In this document: piece after piece, positions 34,469 through 43,235 of the stretch | Layout of the letters: the number at the start of each line of letters is the position of its first letter | Position numbering within the stretch: position 1 is the first letter of the stretch | NCBI GenBank assembly: GCA_949296575.1 | Contig: CASFPE010000016.1 | Span: 25,360 to 89,359 of the forward strand | Source: an uncultured Bacteroides sp. | GTDB taxonomy: Bacteria; Bacteroidota; Bacteroidia; Bacteroidales; Bacteroidaceae | Length of the DNA stretch: 64,000 nucleotides | Reading direction: 5' to 3' | Made by a program: the position numbers and the translations under genes | The notes under the pieces: model-generated | Seen by the model: the letters and a program-made list of their open reading frames with translations, nothing else | The model's database searches: none | Told to the model about the DNA's origin: nothing

Positions 34469-35533
34469 ATGAAAAAGACAGTGTTTATCCTATCGGCCGC
34501 CCTTGCCCTTCTGGCGGGATGCGGCCAATCGAAGCCGGAGCCTTTCGTGCGCAGCGTCATGCTGGTGCAGCCTGCAAACTTGGGTGCGGAAAGCGTGAAG
34601 GTGTTTTCCGGCGTAGTGTGCGAGGCCGGCGAAATCAGTTTGGGTTTCAAAACACCGGGGCAGATTGCCTTGTTGGCCGTGAAGGAAGGCGACTATGTGC
34701 GGCAAGGGCAGTTGGTGGCCACGTTGGACGATGCCGACTACCGCCTGGGGGTGGAAGCGTTGCAGATACAGTATGACCAGCTTTCCGACGAGGTGGCTCG
34801 CCTGAAGAAGCTCTATGAGGCAAAGAATGTGTCCGTGAATGATTACGAGAAAGCCGTGGCCGGGCTGAAACAATTGGGCGTGCAGCTCCAAGTGAACCGC
34901 AACAAGCTGGACTACACCCGGCTCTATGCTCCGATGGGCGGCTACGTGCAGAGCGTGAACTTTGAGGAAGCGGAGATGGTGGATGCCGGAACGCCCGTCA
35001 TCACCCTGCTGGACACCCGCAGGATGGAAGTGGAAGTGAGCCTCCCGGCCAGCGTTTATTTGCAGCGTGAATGCATCAAAAGCGTATCGTGCCGCCCGTT
35101 TTTCGACGAAGGAGGAGAGCAGATGGCCATGCAAGTGTTGAGCATCGCTCCCAAGGCCGATGGCAACCAGCTGTACAAGATGCGCCTCGTGTTCGACGGT
35201 TCGGCGGACAAACGCCTGACGGCCGGCATGAACATCGAGGTCAACGTGAGGATGGATGGCGGGGAGGAGGCCGGAAAGTTCGTGTTGCCCCTCCATGCCG
35301 TGTTCCAGGAACAAGAGGAGACATACGTGTGGGTGCTGGCCGGGGACTCCACCGTGCATAAGGTTCGTGTGGAGTTGGACGGCATCGACCACGCAGGCCG
35401 TGCCATCGTTGCGTCGGGCTTGTCAGGCAGCGAACAGGTGGTCAAGGCGGGTGTCCGCCTTTTGCAAGAGGGCGAGAAAGTGAAAGCCATTGATGAAAAC
35501 GTTTCAGGGACTAACGTGGGAGGGCTGCTCTGA
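34469..35533 (+). CDS. RND efflux periplasmic adaptor lipoprotein
   Basis: 354 residues from the ATG at 34469, giving the lipobox LLAGC (about Cys17). The barrel-sandwich half motif ISLGFKTPGQIALLAVKEGDYVRQGQLVATLDD (residues about 52-85) is that of membrane-fusion proteins. It is followed by a short helical hairpin (LSDEVARLKKLYEAKNVSVNDYEKA) and the returning LDYTRLYAPMGGYVQ. It bridges the inner-membrane pump and the TolC-like channel encoded next. Its stop overlaps the pump start by one base (TGATG), so the operon is translationally coupled. Confidence 0.92.
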   Translation: MKKTVFILSAALALLAGCGQSKPEPFVRSVMLVQPANLGAESVKVFSGVVCEAGEISLGFKTPGQIALLAVKEGDYVRQGQLVATLDDADYRLGVEALQIQYDQLSDEVARLKKLYEAKNVSVNDYEKAVAGLKQLGVQLQVNRNKLDYTRLYAPMGGYVQSVNFEEAEMVDAGTPVITLLDTRRMEVEVSLPASVYLQRECIKSVSCRPFFDEGGEQMAMQVLSIAPKADGNQLYKMRLVFDGSADKRLTAGMNIEVNVRMDGGEEAGKFVLPLHAVFQEQEETYVWVLAGDSTVHKVRVELDGIDHAGRAIVASGLSGSEQVVKAGVRLLQEGEKVKAIDENVSGTNVGGLL

Positions 35534-38500
35534 TGAAACTGACTGAGTTTTTTGTGCGCCGCCCCATTTTGTTCTGGTCGCTGATGGCCGGCATATTGAT
35601 TGCAGGCGTGCTTTCGTTTGTCTGGATGCCGAAGCTGGAAGACCCTGTGGTGGCCGTGAAGCAGGCGATGGTCGTGGTGCCTTATCCCGGCGCCAGCGCC
35701 CATGAAGTGGAGTTGAAAGCCGTGCAATTGTTGGAGGACGAACTCCGTGCCTTGCCGAACGTGAAGCGGATACGGAGCGAATGCCATGACGGATCCGGCA
35801 TGATTACCGTGGAGTTCCAGATGACGGTGCCTCTGACGGAACTGGAACAGCATTTCGACCTTTTGCGTCGGAAAGTGAATGATTCCGCTTCCCGCTTGCC
35901 GCAGGGTTGCTATGCGCCGGTGGTCATCGACGACATGATGGACGTGTACGGCATCTTCTATGCTTTCACCGGCGAAGGATACACGTACCCGGAACTTTAT
36001 AAGTATGCCAAATACCTTCGCCGCGAGTTGTTGGGCGTGAAGGGGGTGAAGCGCATCAACATTGTGGGCAACCGTGATGAGGTCATCAACATCACCCTGT
36101 CCAAAGAGAAGATTTCGCGCAACGGCATCATTCCGGCGCAAATCATGATGGCGTTGCAGAGCGCGGGCAAGACGGTGAATGCCGGGAACTATCAAGATGG
36201 CGATGACCGCCTGCAACTGCGGGTTGGCAATGCCGTGGAGGATGAAGCGGACATCCGCAACCTTTTGGTCAGCCTCCCGGACGGCAAACAAGTGAGGCTG
36301 GGCGACGTGGCCCGTGTGGAGAGGGCTTATGCATCGCCGCAACGCAACGGCTTCTTTGTGGGCGGCAAACCCGCATTGGCCATCTGCGTGGCAATGGAAG
36401 CAGATGCCATCGTGCCGGATGTAGGCAAGCTGGTGGATGCCAAGCTGGCCGAAGCCATGAAGCAAGTCCCCGCAGGGATGGAGACGGAAAAGATCTTCTT
36501 CCAGCCCGACAAGGTGGACGCAGCCATCAGTTCTTTCATGTGGAACTTGGTGGAGTCCGTGGCCATTGTCATCTTGGTGCTGATATTCACCATGGGGTTC
36601 CGCAGCGGCGTGATTATCGGTTTCGGCCTGGTGCTGACCATTGCCGTGTCGTTTCCCGTCTTGCTGGTGTGCGGCACCACGCTGCAACGCATCTCCCTCG
36701 GTGCTTTCATCGTGGCGATGGGCATGCTGGTGGACAATGCCATTGTCATTATGGACGGCATCCTGATAGACAAGAAGCGGGGCTACGGGCCGAAGACTTA
36801 CCTTTACCGCATCGGGCGCAACACGGCGTGGCCTTTGCTGGGTGCCACGGTGATTGCGGCTTCCACGTTCCTGTGCGTGTTCTTGTCGCCGGGTTCAGTG
36901 GGCGAATATGCCAGCGATTTGTTCCTTGTGCTTTGCGTCAGCTTGTTGGCCAGCTGGGTGTTGGCATTGATACAAGTGCCGGTGTGCGCCAAGTCGTGGC
37001 TGCCTTCCCGTGTTTCCTCGAAAGAGAAGCAGGAAGGGGTGTTGAACTCTCCCGTGCATCGTTTCGTGCGCCGCAGCATATCGGTGCTGATCAATCATAA
37101 GCGGCTGACCATCTCCGTAGCTGTTGCCGTGCTGCTGGCATGTGCGTTCGGGTTGACGAAAGTGAAGAATTTGTTTTTCCCTGACTTTGATTATGAGCAG
37201 TTCGTGGTGGAATATTGCCTTCCGGCACAAACCGACCCGGAACGTGTGCGCCGCGATTTGTTGGAGATAAGCGAACTGTTGGAGCAGAATCCGGCAGTGG
37301 AGCGGGTGGCCGCCAGCATGGGAAGCGCCCCGGCCCTTTATTGCTTGGTGCGCCCCATCACGTCGGGCGGCGACTGCTACGGCGAACTGATGGTGGATTG
37401 CAAGGACTATGACACGGTGATGGAGCAGATACCCGGCATCCGCAAGCAGCTTCGTGAGCTTTATCCCGATGCTTACATCCGCATCCGCAAGTACAATTTC
37501 TCCATCTCCACGTCGCACACGGTGGAAGTGGAGTTTTCCGGCCCTGACCCTGCCGTGCTTCGCGGCTTGAGCCGCCAAGCGGAAGACATCATGCGCCGCT
37601 GCCCGTATGTGGACCCTTATTCGGTGGAGAACAACTGGAAGCCGAAAGGCAAGGCGTTGGTGGTGGACTATATTCGTGAAGATGCCTTGCGTTCCGGCAT
37701 CGAGCGTGGCGATGTGGGCAATGCTTTGCTGGCCGCCACGGATGGCATGTCGGTGGGCGTGCTGAATGAGCAGGACCGCATGCTGCTCGTGAACCTGCTG
37801 GTGCGCAATGAGGACGGCAGCAGGATACAGGATTTGGACAACATCCCGGTGTGGAGTACGCTGAACATGCATTTCTCTGACGAGGATTTGCAAGGCGTGA
37901 TGACGGGGAGCAAGAGCGTGGCCGACATTCAGGACAAGATGTTCCGCAGCATGCCGTTGAGCAGCGTGGCAGGCAATGTGCGCCTGGCTTGGGACGAGAA
38001 TATGGTGATGCGCGTGGACGGGCAACGCGCTATCGAGGCAGAATGCGACCCGAACACCGACCTCTATGATGCCACGCCGGCCAAAGTGCTGGCCAGCATT
38101 ACGGACGACATAGAATCCATCCCGCTTCCCGATGGCTACAAGATGCGTTGGGTGGGCGAAAACGAGTTGCAGACGGAAGCCATCGGAGGTTTGCTGAAAT
38201 ACGTCCCGCTGATGGTGTTCATTATCCTGATGATTCTCCTGTTGCTGTTCAACAGTTGGAAAAAGGTGATTCTGATACTGATGTGCTTCCCGTTCGTGCT
38301 GTGCGGCATCACGCCTTCGCTGCTCCTGTTCAAGCAGCCGTTCACGTTCATGGCCATCATCGGCATGATGGGCTTGATTGGCATGATGGTGAAGAACGCG
38401 ATTGTCCTGGTGGACGAAATCAACCGTTTGCAGACGGAGGAACGCAAGCATCCTTACCACGCCGTGATTGAAGCGACCGTGTCCCGCGTGCGCCCTGTGC

Positions 38501-38682
38501 TGATGGCGTCGTTGACCACCATCGTGGGAATGATTCCCCTGTTGGGCGACCCCATGTATGGCTCCATGGCCATCACCATCATGGGCGGGTTGACGGTGGG
38601 TACCATCATCACGTTGATTCTGCTGCCGCTTTTCTATACGGCATTGTTCCATATTCATCAACCTCAAATTGAAAAACAATGA
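35533..38682 (+). CDS. RND efflux inner-membrane transporter
   Basis: 1049 residues, standard length. N-terminus FFVRRPILFWSLMAGILIAGVLSF is the first membrane helix. Helices 2-6 include GAFIVAMGMLVDNAIVIMDG, with the paired acidic residues of the proton relay. The second half repeats the plan (MGLIGMMVKNAIVLVDEINR, then RVRPVLMASLTTIVGMIPLL). Two large periplasmic loops lie between. Subfamily is more like the hydrophobe/amphiphile exporters than metal pumps. Middle gene of the adaptor-pump-channel operon facing the AraC regulator. Confidence 0.93.
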   Translation: MKLTEFFVRRPILFWSLMAGILIAGVLSFVWMPKLEDPVVAVKQAMVVVPYPGASAHEVELKAVQLLEDELRALPNVKRIRSECHDGSGMITVEFQMTVPLTELEQHFDLLRRKVNDSASRLPQGCYAPVVIDDMMDVYGIFYAFTGEGYTYPELYKYAKYLRRELLGVKGVKRINIVGNRDEVINITLSKEKISRNGIIPAQIMMALQSAGKTVNAGNYQDGDDRLQLRVGNAVEDEADIRNLLVSLPDGKQVRLGDVARVERAYASPQRNGFFVGGKPALAICVAMEADAIVPDVGKLVDAKLAEAMKQVPAGMETEKIFFQPDKVDAAISSFMWNLVESVAIVILVLIFTMGFRSGVIIGFGLVLTIAVSFPVLLVCGTTLQRISLGAFIVAMGMLVDNAIVIMDGILIDKKRGYGPKTYLYRIGRNTAWPLLGATVIAASTFLCVFLSPGSVGEYASDLFLVLCVSLLASWVLALIQVPVCAKSWLPSRVSSKEKQEGVLNSPVHRFVRRSISVLINHKRLTISVAVAVLLACAFGLTKVKNLFFPDFDYEQFVVEYCLPAQTDPERVRRDLLEISELLEQNPAVERVAASMGSAPALYCLVRPITSGGDCYGELMVDCKDYDTVMEQIPGIRKQLRELYPDAYIRIRKYNFSISTSHTVEVEFSGPDPAVLRGLSRQAEDIMRRCPYVDPYSVENNWKPKGKALVVDYIREDALRSGIERGDVGNALLAATDGMSVGVLNEQDRMLLVNLLVRNEDGSRIQDLDNIPVWSTLNMHFSDEDLQGVMTGSKSVADIQDKMFRSMPLSSVAGNVRLAWDENMVMRVDGQRAIEAECDPNTDLYDATPAKVLASITDDIESIPLPDGYKMRWVGENELQTEAIGGLLKYVPLMVFIILMILLLLFNSWKKVILILMCFPFVLCGITPSLLLFKQPFTFMAIIGMMGLIGMMVKNAIVLVDEINRLQTEERKHPYHAVIEATVSRVRPVLMASLTTIVGMIPLLGDPMYGSMAITIMGGLTVGTIITLILLPLFYTALFHIHQPQIEKQ

Positions 38683-40016
38683 TGCATTCAAATAAGATAA
38701 TGAGAAAAACGATAATGATGTTCGTGGCAACCGTTGCAGGGGCTGCCTGTATGGTGGCGCAAGAACCTCTTGCCCTGTCGTGCGCCGAATGCCGGAAACT
38801 GGCGTTGGAACACAACGAAGACTTGCAGCATGCCGACAATGAATTGCGGAAAGCCGAGTTGGACAAAGCCATTGCCTTTGCCGGTTACTTGCCGAAGTTC
38901 GATGCCAGTGTCACCGGGGCTTACATGGCACCCGACCTCGACATGATGGGCATGGAACTGCAAATGCGCGGCATGTACATGGCGGGCATCACCCTGATGC
39001 AGCCTTTGTACACCGGCGGGAAGATACGTGCGGGCAACAAGATGGCAAGGATGGGCGTGGAAGCCGCGCAGGAAAGCCTCCGCAAGGTGCGCATGCAGGT
39101 CATCGCCGATGCCGACAATGCCTATTGGAACTACATTGCCGTGTTGTGGAAGGTGCGGATGCTGGATGCCTACAAGCAGCAGATGGACAGCATCTTCGCG
39201 CAAGTGGAGCGGAGCCTTTCGGCAGGAATGGCCACGGAGAACGACTTGCTCCGCATTACCGCCAAAAAGAGTGAGATACATTACCAATGGCAGAAAGCAA
39301 CGAATGGCGCCAACCTTTGCCGCCTGGCTTTATGCAACGTGTTGGGCTATCCTTTGGAGACGGAGATTGTGCCGACCGATACGGTCATCGCCTTTTCTGC
39401 GCCGGAGCAGTTGGACGAAAGCATTGCCGCGCGCCCCGAACTGGCTTTGTTGCAGAAGCAGGTGACAATAGCCGAGCAGCAGGTGAAAGACGCGCGTTCC
39501 GGCGTGCTGCCCCAAATCGGGCTTTCCGCAGGCTATGTTTATTACGGCAATGCGAAGTTGAACGGGACGGCTTCTGACGGGCAGGGCGGTTACATCCCCT
39601 TTACGCAGGACTTCGATGACGGCTTGGCATTGGTCATGGCCTCGGTGAGCATCCCCATTTTCCATTGGGGCGAGGGGTTGAAGAAGGTGAAGAAGGCCAA
39701 ACTGGACTTGCAGAGCGCCCGCCTGGATTTGGAGAAAAACACCCGCCTGCTTCGCATCGAAGCCCGGCAGGCCGTGCAGAACCTCACGGATGGTTACAAC
39801 TTGGTGGAGACCGCCCGCCTGGGGTATGCCCAGGCCGACCGCAACCGCCAGACGATGAATGGCCGTTACTTGGCCGGTCTATGCACGTTGACCGACCTGC
39901 TCGATGCCCAGGCGCAGTGGCAACAGGCGGAAAGCAACCTGATAGAAGCCCAGACGCAGTATAAGATTTACGAGACGGAATACCTGCGGGTGACGGGGCG
40001 TTTGGAGGAGGAGTGA
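38679..40016 (+). CDS. TolC-family outer-membrane channel
   Basis: 445 residues; the start overlaps the pump gene by 4 bp. An in-frame ATG at 38700 gives a neater signal peptide (IMMFVATVAGAACMVAQ). Long helices with two-fold repeat follow (CRKLALEHNEDLQHADNELRKAELDK and, in the second half, ARLDLEKNTRLLRIEARQAVQNL). The strand pair MYMAGITLMQPLYTGGKI is typical of the family. Provides the exit duct for the RND pump encoded just upstream. Confidence 0.92.
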   Translation: MMHSNKIMRKTIMMFVATVAGAACMVAQEPLALSCAECRKLALEHNEDLQHADNELRKAELDKAIAFAGYLPKFDASVTGAYMAPDLDMMGMELQMRGMYMAGITLMQPLYTGGKIRAGNKMARMGVEAAQESLRKVRMQVIADADNAYWNYIAVLWKVRMLDAYKQQMDSIFAQVERSLSAGMATENDLLRITAKKSEIHYQWQKATNGANLCRLALCNVLGYPLETEIVPTDTVIAFSAPEQLDESIAARPELALLQKQVTIAEQQVKDARSGVLPQIGLSAGYVYYGNAKLNGTASDGQGGYIPFTQDFDDGLALVMASVSIPIFHWGEGLKKVKKAKLDLQSARLDLEKNTRLLRIEARQAVQNLTDGYNLVETARLGYAQADRNRQTMNGRYLAGLCTLTDLLDAQAQWQQAESNLIEAQTQYKIYETEYLRVTGRLEEE

Positions 40017-40056
40017 ACCTCGTCCCGCCTTTCTCTATGGAATGGGCCGTGCGACT

Positions 40057-40122
40057 ACTCCGTAGTAGCCGGCCCATTACTACGTAGTAGTTGGGCAATT
40101 ACCCCGTAGTAGTTGGGTGATT
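40057..40122 (+). repeat. Three tandem 22-bp repeats before vsr
   Basis: Units 40057-40078, 40079-40100 and 40101-40122 share AC[TC][AC]CGTAGTAG followed by CCGG or TTGGG and ending ATT. The core CGTAGTAG is invariant. The third unit overlaps the -33 region of the vsr promoter, so the array may be a regulator-binding site. Confidence 0.75.
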
Positions 40123-40144
40123 TCCCTTGGATGTGTTAACTTTG
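40113..40144 (+). promoter_or_regulatory. Promoter of vsr overlapping the 22-bp repeats
   Basis: TTGG (40113-40116) lies inside repeat unit 3; after 20 bp comes TAACTTTG (40137-40144). The start codon at 40165 is 20 bp downstream with GAGGGAGA as ribosome site. Confidence 0.62.
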
Positions 40145-40164
40145 CGGCCAAAGAGGGAGAATCC

Positions 40165-40707
40165 ATGGATATCTGGGACAAAGAAAAGCGTTCCGCCGTG
40201 ATGGCGAAAATCCACAGCAAGGACACGAAGCCCGAACTGCTGGTGCGCCGCTACCTGTACCATCGCGGCTACCGCTACCGCAAGAATGTGAAAGGACTGC
40301 CCGGCACGCCCGACATCGTGCTTCGCAAATATGGCGTGGCCATCTTCGTGCATGGCTGCTTCTGGCACGGGCATGAAGTGGACGGCCATCTCCCTGCCTC
40401 CAACCATGACTATTGGGCGAAGAAGATTGCGCGAAACAAGGAGCGCGACCGGCGCAACAAGGAAAAGCTCTTGCAGATGGGATGGGGCGTGATGACGATA
40501 TGGGAGTGCCAGCTGAAACCCGCCGTCCGCGAAAAGACCTTGTTCGAAATGGAGTATTGGATTAACCATTCCTACTTGGACCGGCTCAGGAAGAAAGCCG
40601 CGAAGCCTTATGCCGTGGCGGATGAATCCCTCCCTGTGGCCGCCGAAAGCGAGGCAGGGTACGATCCGTCAGATCCGCTCGATGTCGTTGAGCAAGCGGA
40701 CGATTGA
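40165..40707 (+). CDS. vsr: Very short patch repair endonuclease (Vsr)
   Basis: 180 residues. The family core is clear: KRSAVMAKIHSKDTKPEL (N-terminal), LPGTPDIVLRKYGVAIFVHGCFWHGHE with the catalytic Asp of PGTPDI and the zinc/metal His and Cys residues, and GWGVMTIWECQ. Family knowledge: Vsr nicks beside T-G mismatches arising from deamination of 5-methylcytosine, normally next to a Dcm-like cytosine methylase. No cytosine methylase gene is present in this window, so it is an orphan here. The last 35 residues are an acidic extension (ESEAGYDPSDPLDVVEQADD). The start at 40165 is set by the ribosome site and the promoter. Confidence 0.93.
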   Translation: MDIWDKEKRSAVMAKIHSKDTKPELLVRRYLYHRGYRYRKNVKGLPGTPDIVLRKYGVAIFVHGCFWHGHEVDGHLPASNHDYWAKKIARNKERDRRNKEKLLQMGWGVMTIWECQLKPAVREKTLFEMEYWINHSYLDRLRKKAAKPYAVADESLPVAAESEAGYDPSDPLDVVEQADD

Positions 40708-40796
40708 ACGGCCAATGGCCTTCCCGCTTTTTTGCTTTTCTGCAATGTTGCAAAGACATCCCTTGGCCGGGCCGGAGCGTTATTCTTTCTGTGGGG

Positions 40797-41093
40797 CTTG
40801 CGGCGCGAGGAGCAGTTCGTAGCCCACCAGCCCGGCCACTGCCCGTGCTTGCATCCCACCCCCTTGAACAGGGGGGCTTGGCGGAAGCCCAACCGCCGGT
40901 GCAGGGCGGTGCTGGCCGTGTTGCCGCCCGTGATGCAGGCTGCCGGCGCGTGGCATCCCGCGTTGCGGCAGGCATCGATGAGCGTTTCCGTCAGCCGGCC
41001 GCCGATGCCTTTCCCGCAATGGGAGCGGGCGGTGTACACGGTCGTTTCCCACGTGTGGAGATAGGCCGCCCGTTCTTTTCCACGGGTGGGCGA
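40797..41093 (-). pseudogene. 3' remnant of a duplicated GNAT acetyltransferase gene
   Basis: Matches codons about 68-162 of the intact GNAT gene at 42363-42851 (LHTWETTVY, RSHCGKGIG, ITGGNTASTALHRRLGFRQ). It has an extra A near its 5' end (TGGAAAAGAACGG against TGGAAAGAACGG), a one-base loss near GGGCAGTGGCCGGGC, and no stop at the expected place. The first 67 codons are missing and replaced by the hydrolase gene, whose stop codon lies 3 bp away. Not expected to make a working enzyme. Confidence 0.85.
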
Positions 41094-41095
41094 TT

Positions 41096-42283
41096 TCACT
41101 TTGTTTTCCCCTTCAGTGCTTTGTCGAGGAAGTCAAGTGCCTTTCTCTGTATTTCCTTGCCGCAGGAGTGAGGCACTTCCCATATCTCGGTAATCAAATT
41201 TTCATCGGCTCCTTGGCTCTTCCATACATCGTGCATGATGTTGAATGCCTGCTTCACGCCGTCGATGGGGAAGAGTTTGTCTTTTGTGCCGTTGATGAAA
41301 AGCATGGGCTTTGGACAGGCCAGGCTCGCTATGTGAGGGTAGTCGAGGTATTGCCGCAGGCCGGGTATGCAGTTTGCGAAGCCGCCGTTTTCCTTTCGCC
41401 CATATTTGGTTGACAGTTGCACGTCGGTGGTTACCATCCAGCAGGCGGCTACTCCGGCCTTCACCTTGTCGCTTAGCGCCGAGAGCATCCATGCGCGGTA
41501 GGCACCCATGGAGCAACCTATGCAACCGATGCGGTCCTTATCGACCTCGGGCAGCGTAGCGAGAAAGTCGGTTGAGGCGATGTCGTCATAAGTCATGAAG
41601 GCACTGAGGTTGCGCCCCAGCATCATCATGTTGCCGGCTATGATGTCGTACTTCTCACGGCTCACTCCTTCCTTGCGTCCACGCTCGCCCCACATGGGCG
41701 CATCTACGGAAAGTACCACGTAACCATGCCGGGCGAGATAGTCGCCCACATATTGCCCGTCGTACAGATTGGCAGCCCATTGGTCGGCATCCTTCACCAC
41801 GGCAGAGTCCACATCAAACGGTCTTACCATCTTTTCCTTGCCGATGTAGAGGTGGGCGCCGTGGTCGTGGAGCGCATTTATGGCCGGGAACGGACCCTTT
41901 CCGTCGGGCACGAGCAGATAAGCCACCACTCGCGAGTAGGCGTTGATGTTGAACTCTATGCGTTGCGCCGTGTAGCCGTTGCGCTTCTCCTCGCCTATCA
42001 CCTTCATGTCGAAGCTCTCGGCGCGGCGCGGCGGTGCCATCATGCATTCCAGCACCTTGGCTCTGCCCGCCTTGCGCCACTCGTTGAAGTCCGTTATCGG
42101 GCTGTTGCCCCAGGCCATGGGATAGGTCAGTTCCTTCTTGAGTTCCTCCACGTAGCGCGGCATCTCGAAGTAGAATTCGTAGTTCTCGCGCTTCTGCGTA
42201 TTCTTCTTTTGCGCCGATGCGTCGGCGGCTGGCATGGCAGCAAAGGCTGCGGCCATGGTCATGCATATCAGTCCTTTTCTCAT
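41096..42283 (-). CDS. Exported alpha/beta hydrolase (dienelactone hydrolase/acetyl esterase-like)
   Basis: 395 residues, signal peptide to ADASAQ (about 25). The nucleophile elbow is GCIGCSMGAYRA, the acid is in FINGTKDKLFP and the His in VPHSCG, giving a complete Ser-Asp-His triad. FPAINALHDHGAHLYIGKEK near residue 140 is the oxyanion region. Length and order resemble the Bacteroidales abhydrolase family of periplasmic esterases often tied to glycan use; the substrate is not evident. It sits between the two halves of a GNAT duplication and uses the duplicated GNAT promoter, so it looks inserted. Confidence 0.82.
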   Translation of the reverse strand: MRKGLICMTMAAAFAAMPAADASAQKKNTQKRENYEFYFEMPRYVEELKKELTYPMAWGNSPITDFNEWRKAGRAKVLECMMAPPRRAESFDMKVIGEEKRNGYTAQRIEFNINAYSRVVAYLLVPDGKGPFPAINALHDHGAHLYIGKEKMVRPFDVDSAVVKDADQWAANLYDGQYVGDYLARHGYVVLSVDAPMWGERGRKEGVSREKYDIIAGNMMMLGRNLSAFMTYDDIASTDFLATLPEVDKDRIGCIGCSMGAYRAWMLSALSDKVKAGVAACWMVTTDVQLSTKYGRKENGGFANCIPGLRQYLDYPHIASLACPKPMLFINGTKDKLFPIDGVKQAFNIMHDVWKSQGADENLITEIWEVPHSCGKEIQRKALDFLDKALKGKTK

Positions 42284-42317
42284 AAAGCGTTATAATGTTA
42301 GTGTAGTTCTTGCACTG

Positions 42318-42348
42318 CAAAGATAGCTTTTCGCGTTGAACCGGGCAA
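42318..42348 (-). promoter_or_regulatory. Promoter of the hydrolase, a copy of the GNAT promoter
   Basis: On the minus strand TTG (42348-42346), 20 bp, TATCTTTG (42325-42318). The 40 bp here, GGTTGCCCGGTTCAACGCG and onward, match the GNAT promoter at 42871-42901 except for a few bases. Confidence 0.75.
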
Positions 42349-42362
42349 CCTTTTGCGGCGGT

Positions 42363-42851
42363 TTACAGCAGCAATTCATAGTCCACCACGTCCAGCCATT
42401 GCCCGTGCTTGCATCCCACTTCCTTGAACAGGGAAACTTGGCGGAATCCCAACCGCCGGTGCAGGGCGGTGCTTGCCGTGTTTCCGCCCGTGATGCAGGC
42501 TACCAGCGCGTGGCATCCCGCGTTGCGGCAGGCATCGATGAGCGTTTCCATCAGCCGGCGGCCGATGCCTTTCCCGCAATGGGAGCGGGCGATGTACACG
42601 GTCGTTTCCCATGTGTGGAGGTAAGCTGCCCGTTCTTTCCAAGGATGCGCGTAGCAGAATCCGAGGATTTCCCCGTCTTCCTCGCATACATAATAAGGGT
42701 GGCGGGCGGCGACGCCCGCGATGCGGCGGCGCATCTCCTGCGTGCTGACGGGGCGGGTTTCGAAGCTGGCCGTGCTGTTTGTCACGTAATCGTTGTAGAT
42801 GGCGGCAATGGCCCCGGCATCTGCGGGTTGTGCTTTTCGGATTGTTGGCAT
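42363..42851 (-). CDS. GNAT-family N-acetyltransferase (phosphinothricin acetyltransferase-like)
   Basis: 162 residues. Motif order of the family: IRKAQPADAGAIAAIYNDYV, ETRPVSTQEM, then YYVCEEDGEILGFCYAHPWKERAAY, then the acetyl-CoA loop RSHCGKGIGRRLME, and GGNTASTALHRRLGFRQV. This is the pat/bar-like branch; members acetylate varied small amines, not necessarily phosphinothricin. It is the intact partner of the remnant at 40797-41093. It has its own promoter (42871-42901), and the hydrolase gene lies downstream on the same strand. Confidence 0.88.
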   Translation of the reverse strand: MPTIRKAQPADAGAIAAIYNDYVTNSTASFETRPVSTQEMRRRIAGVAARHPYYVCEEDGEILGFCYAHPWKERAAYLHTWETTVYIARSHCGKGIGRRLMETLIDACRNAGCHALVACITGGNTASTALHRRLGFRQVSLFKEVGCKHGQWLDVVDYELLL

Positions 42852-42870
42852 TGTTCTTTTTCTTTGGGCG

Positions 42871-42901
42871 CAAAGATAGTTTTTCGCGTTGAGCCGGGCA
42901 A
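42871..42901 (-). promoter_or_regulatory. Promoter of the GNAT gene
   Basis: On the minus strand TTG (42901-42899), 20 bp, TATCTTTG (42878-42871), 19 bp before the start codon at 42851. Parent or sister of the hydrolase promoter. Confidence 0.75.
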
Positions 42902-42944
42902 GCCTTTCCGCTTCCTTTCGTGTGCTTCATGCGGGATAAGGTTT

Positions 42945-43095
42945 TGCCGGAAAATCTCTTCCAAAGGTTTTTGAAAATCCTTCCAAGGTTTCGTGCAAAA
43001 CCTTCCATGGTTTCGTGCGAAACCTTCCAAGGTTTTTGAAATTGTTCTAAGAACTTTTCCGAAATGTTCTGTGAACTGTTTCCGGGAAGTCCGTG
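42945..43095. repeat. Degenerate tandem CCTTCCAAGG-type repeats
   Basis: Four units of about 22 bp around CCTTCCAAGGTTTCGTGCAA and its variants (CCTTCCATGG, TCCAAAGG), then AGTTC/GAAC text (GTTCTAAGAACTTTTCC). Very close to 5228-5362. It lies between the GNAT promoter and the structured RNA; no gene. Confidence 0.6.
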
Positions 43096-43235
43096 GAGGG
43101 TTTGCGGGAGGCTCGGAATGTTAATTTTTGCGCAATGCTTGCATCGCATAAATGAATCATATATTTTTGTAAAAAAGCGGGAAGTGTCTTGCTGTTTTGA
43201 TTTTAAGAAAATAAGAGGCGTTATGCTCATCTTGT

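Noticed and set aside
40608..41099. Second functional acetyltransferase
   Set aside because: Lacks the first 67 codons and has two frameshifts relative to the intact copy.
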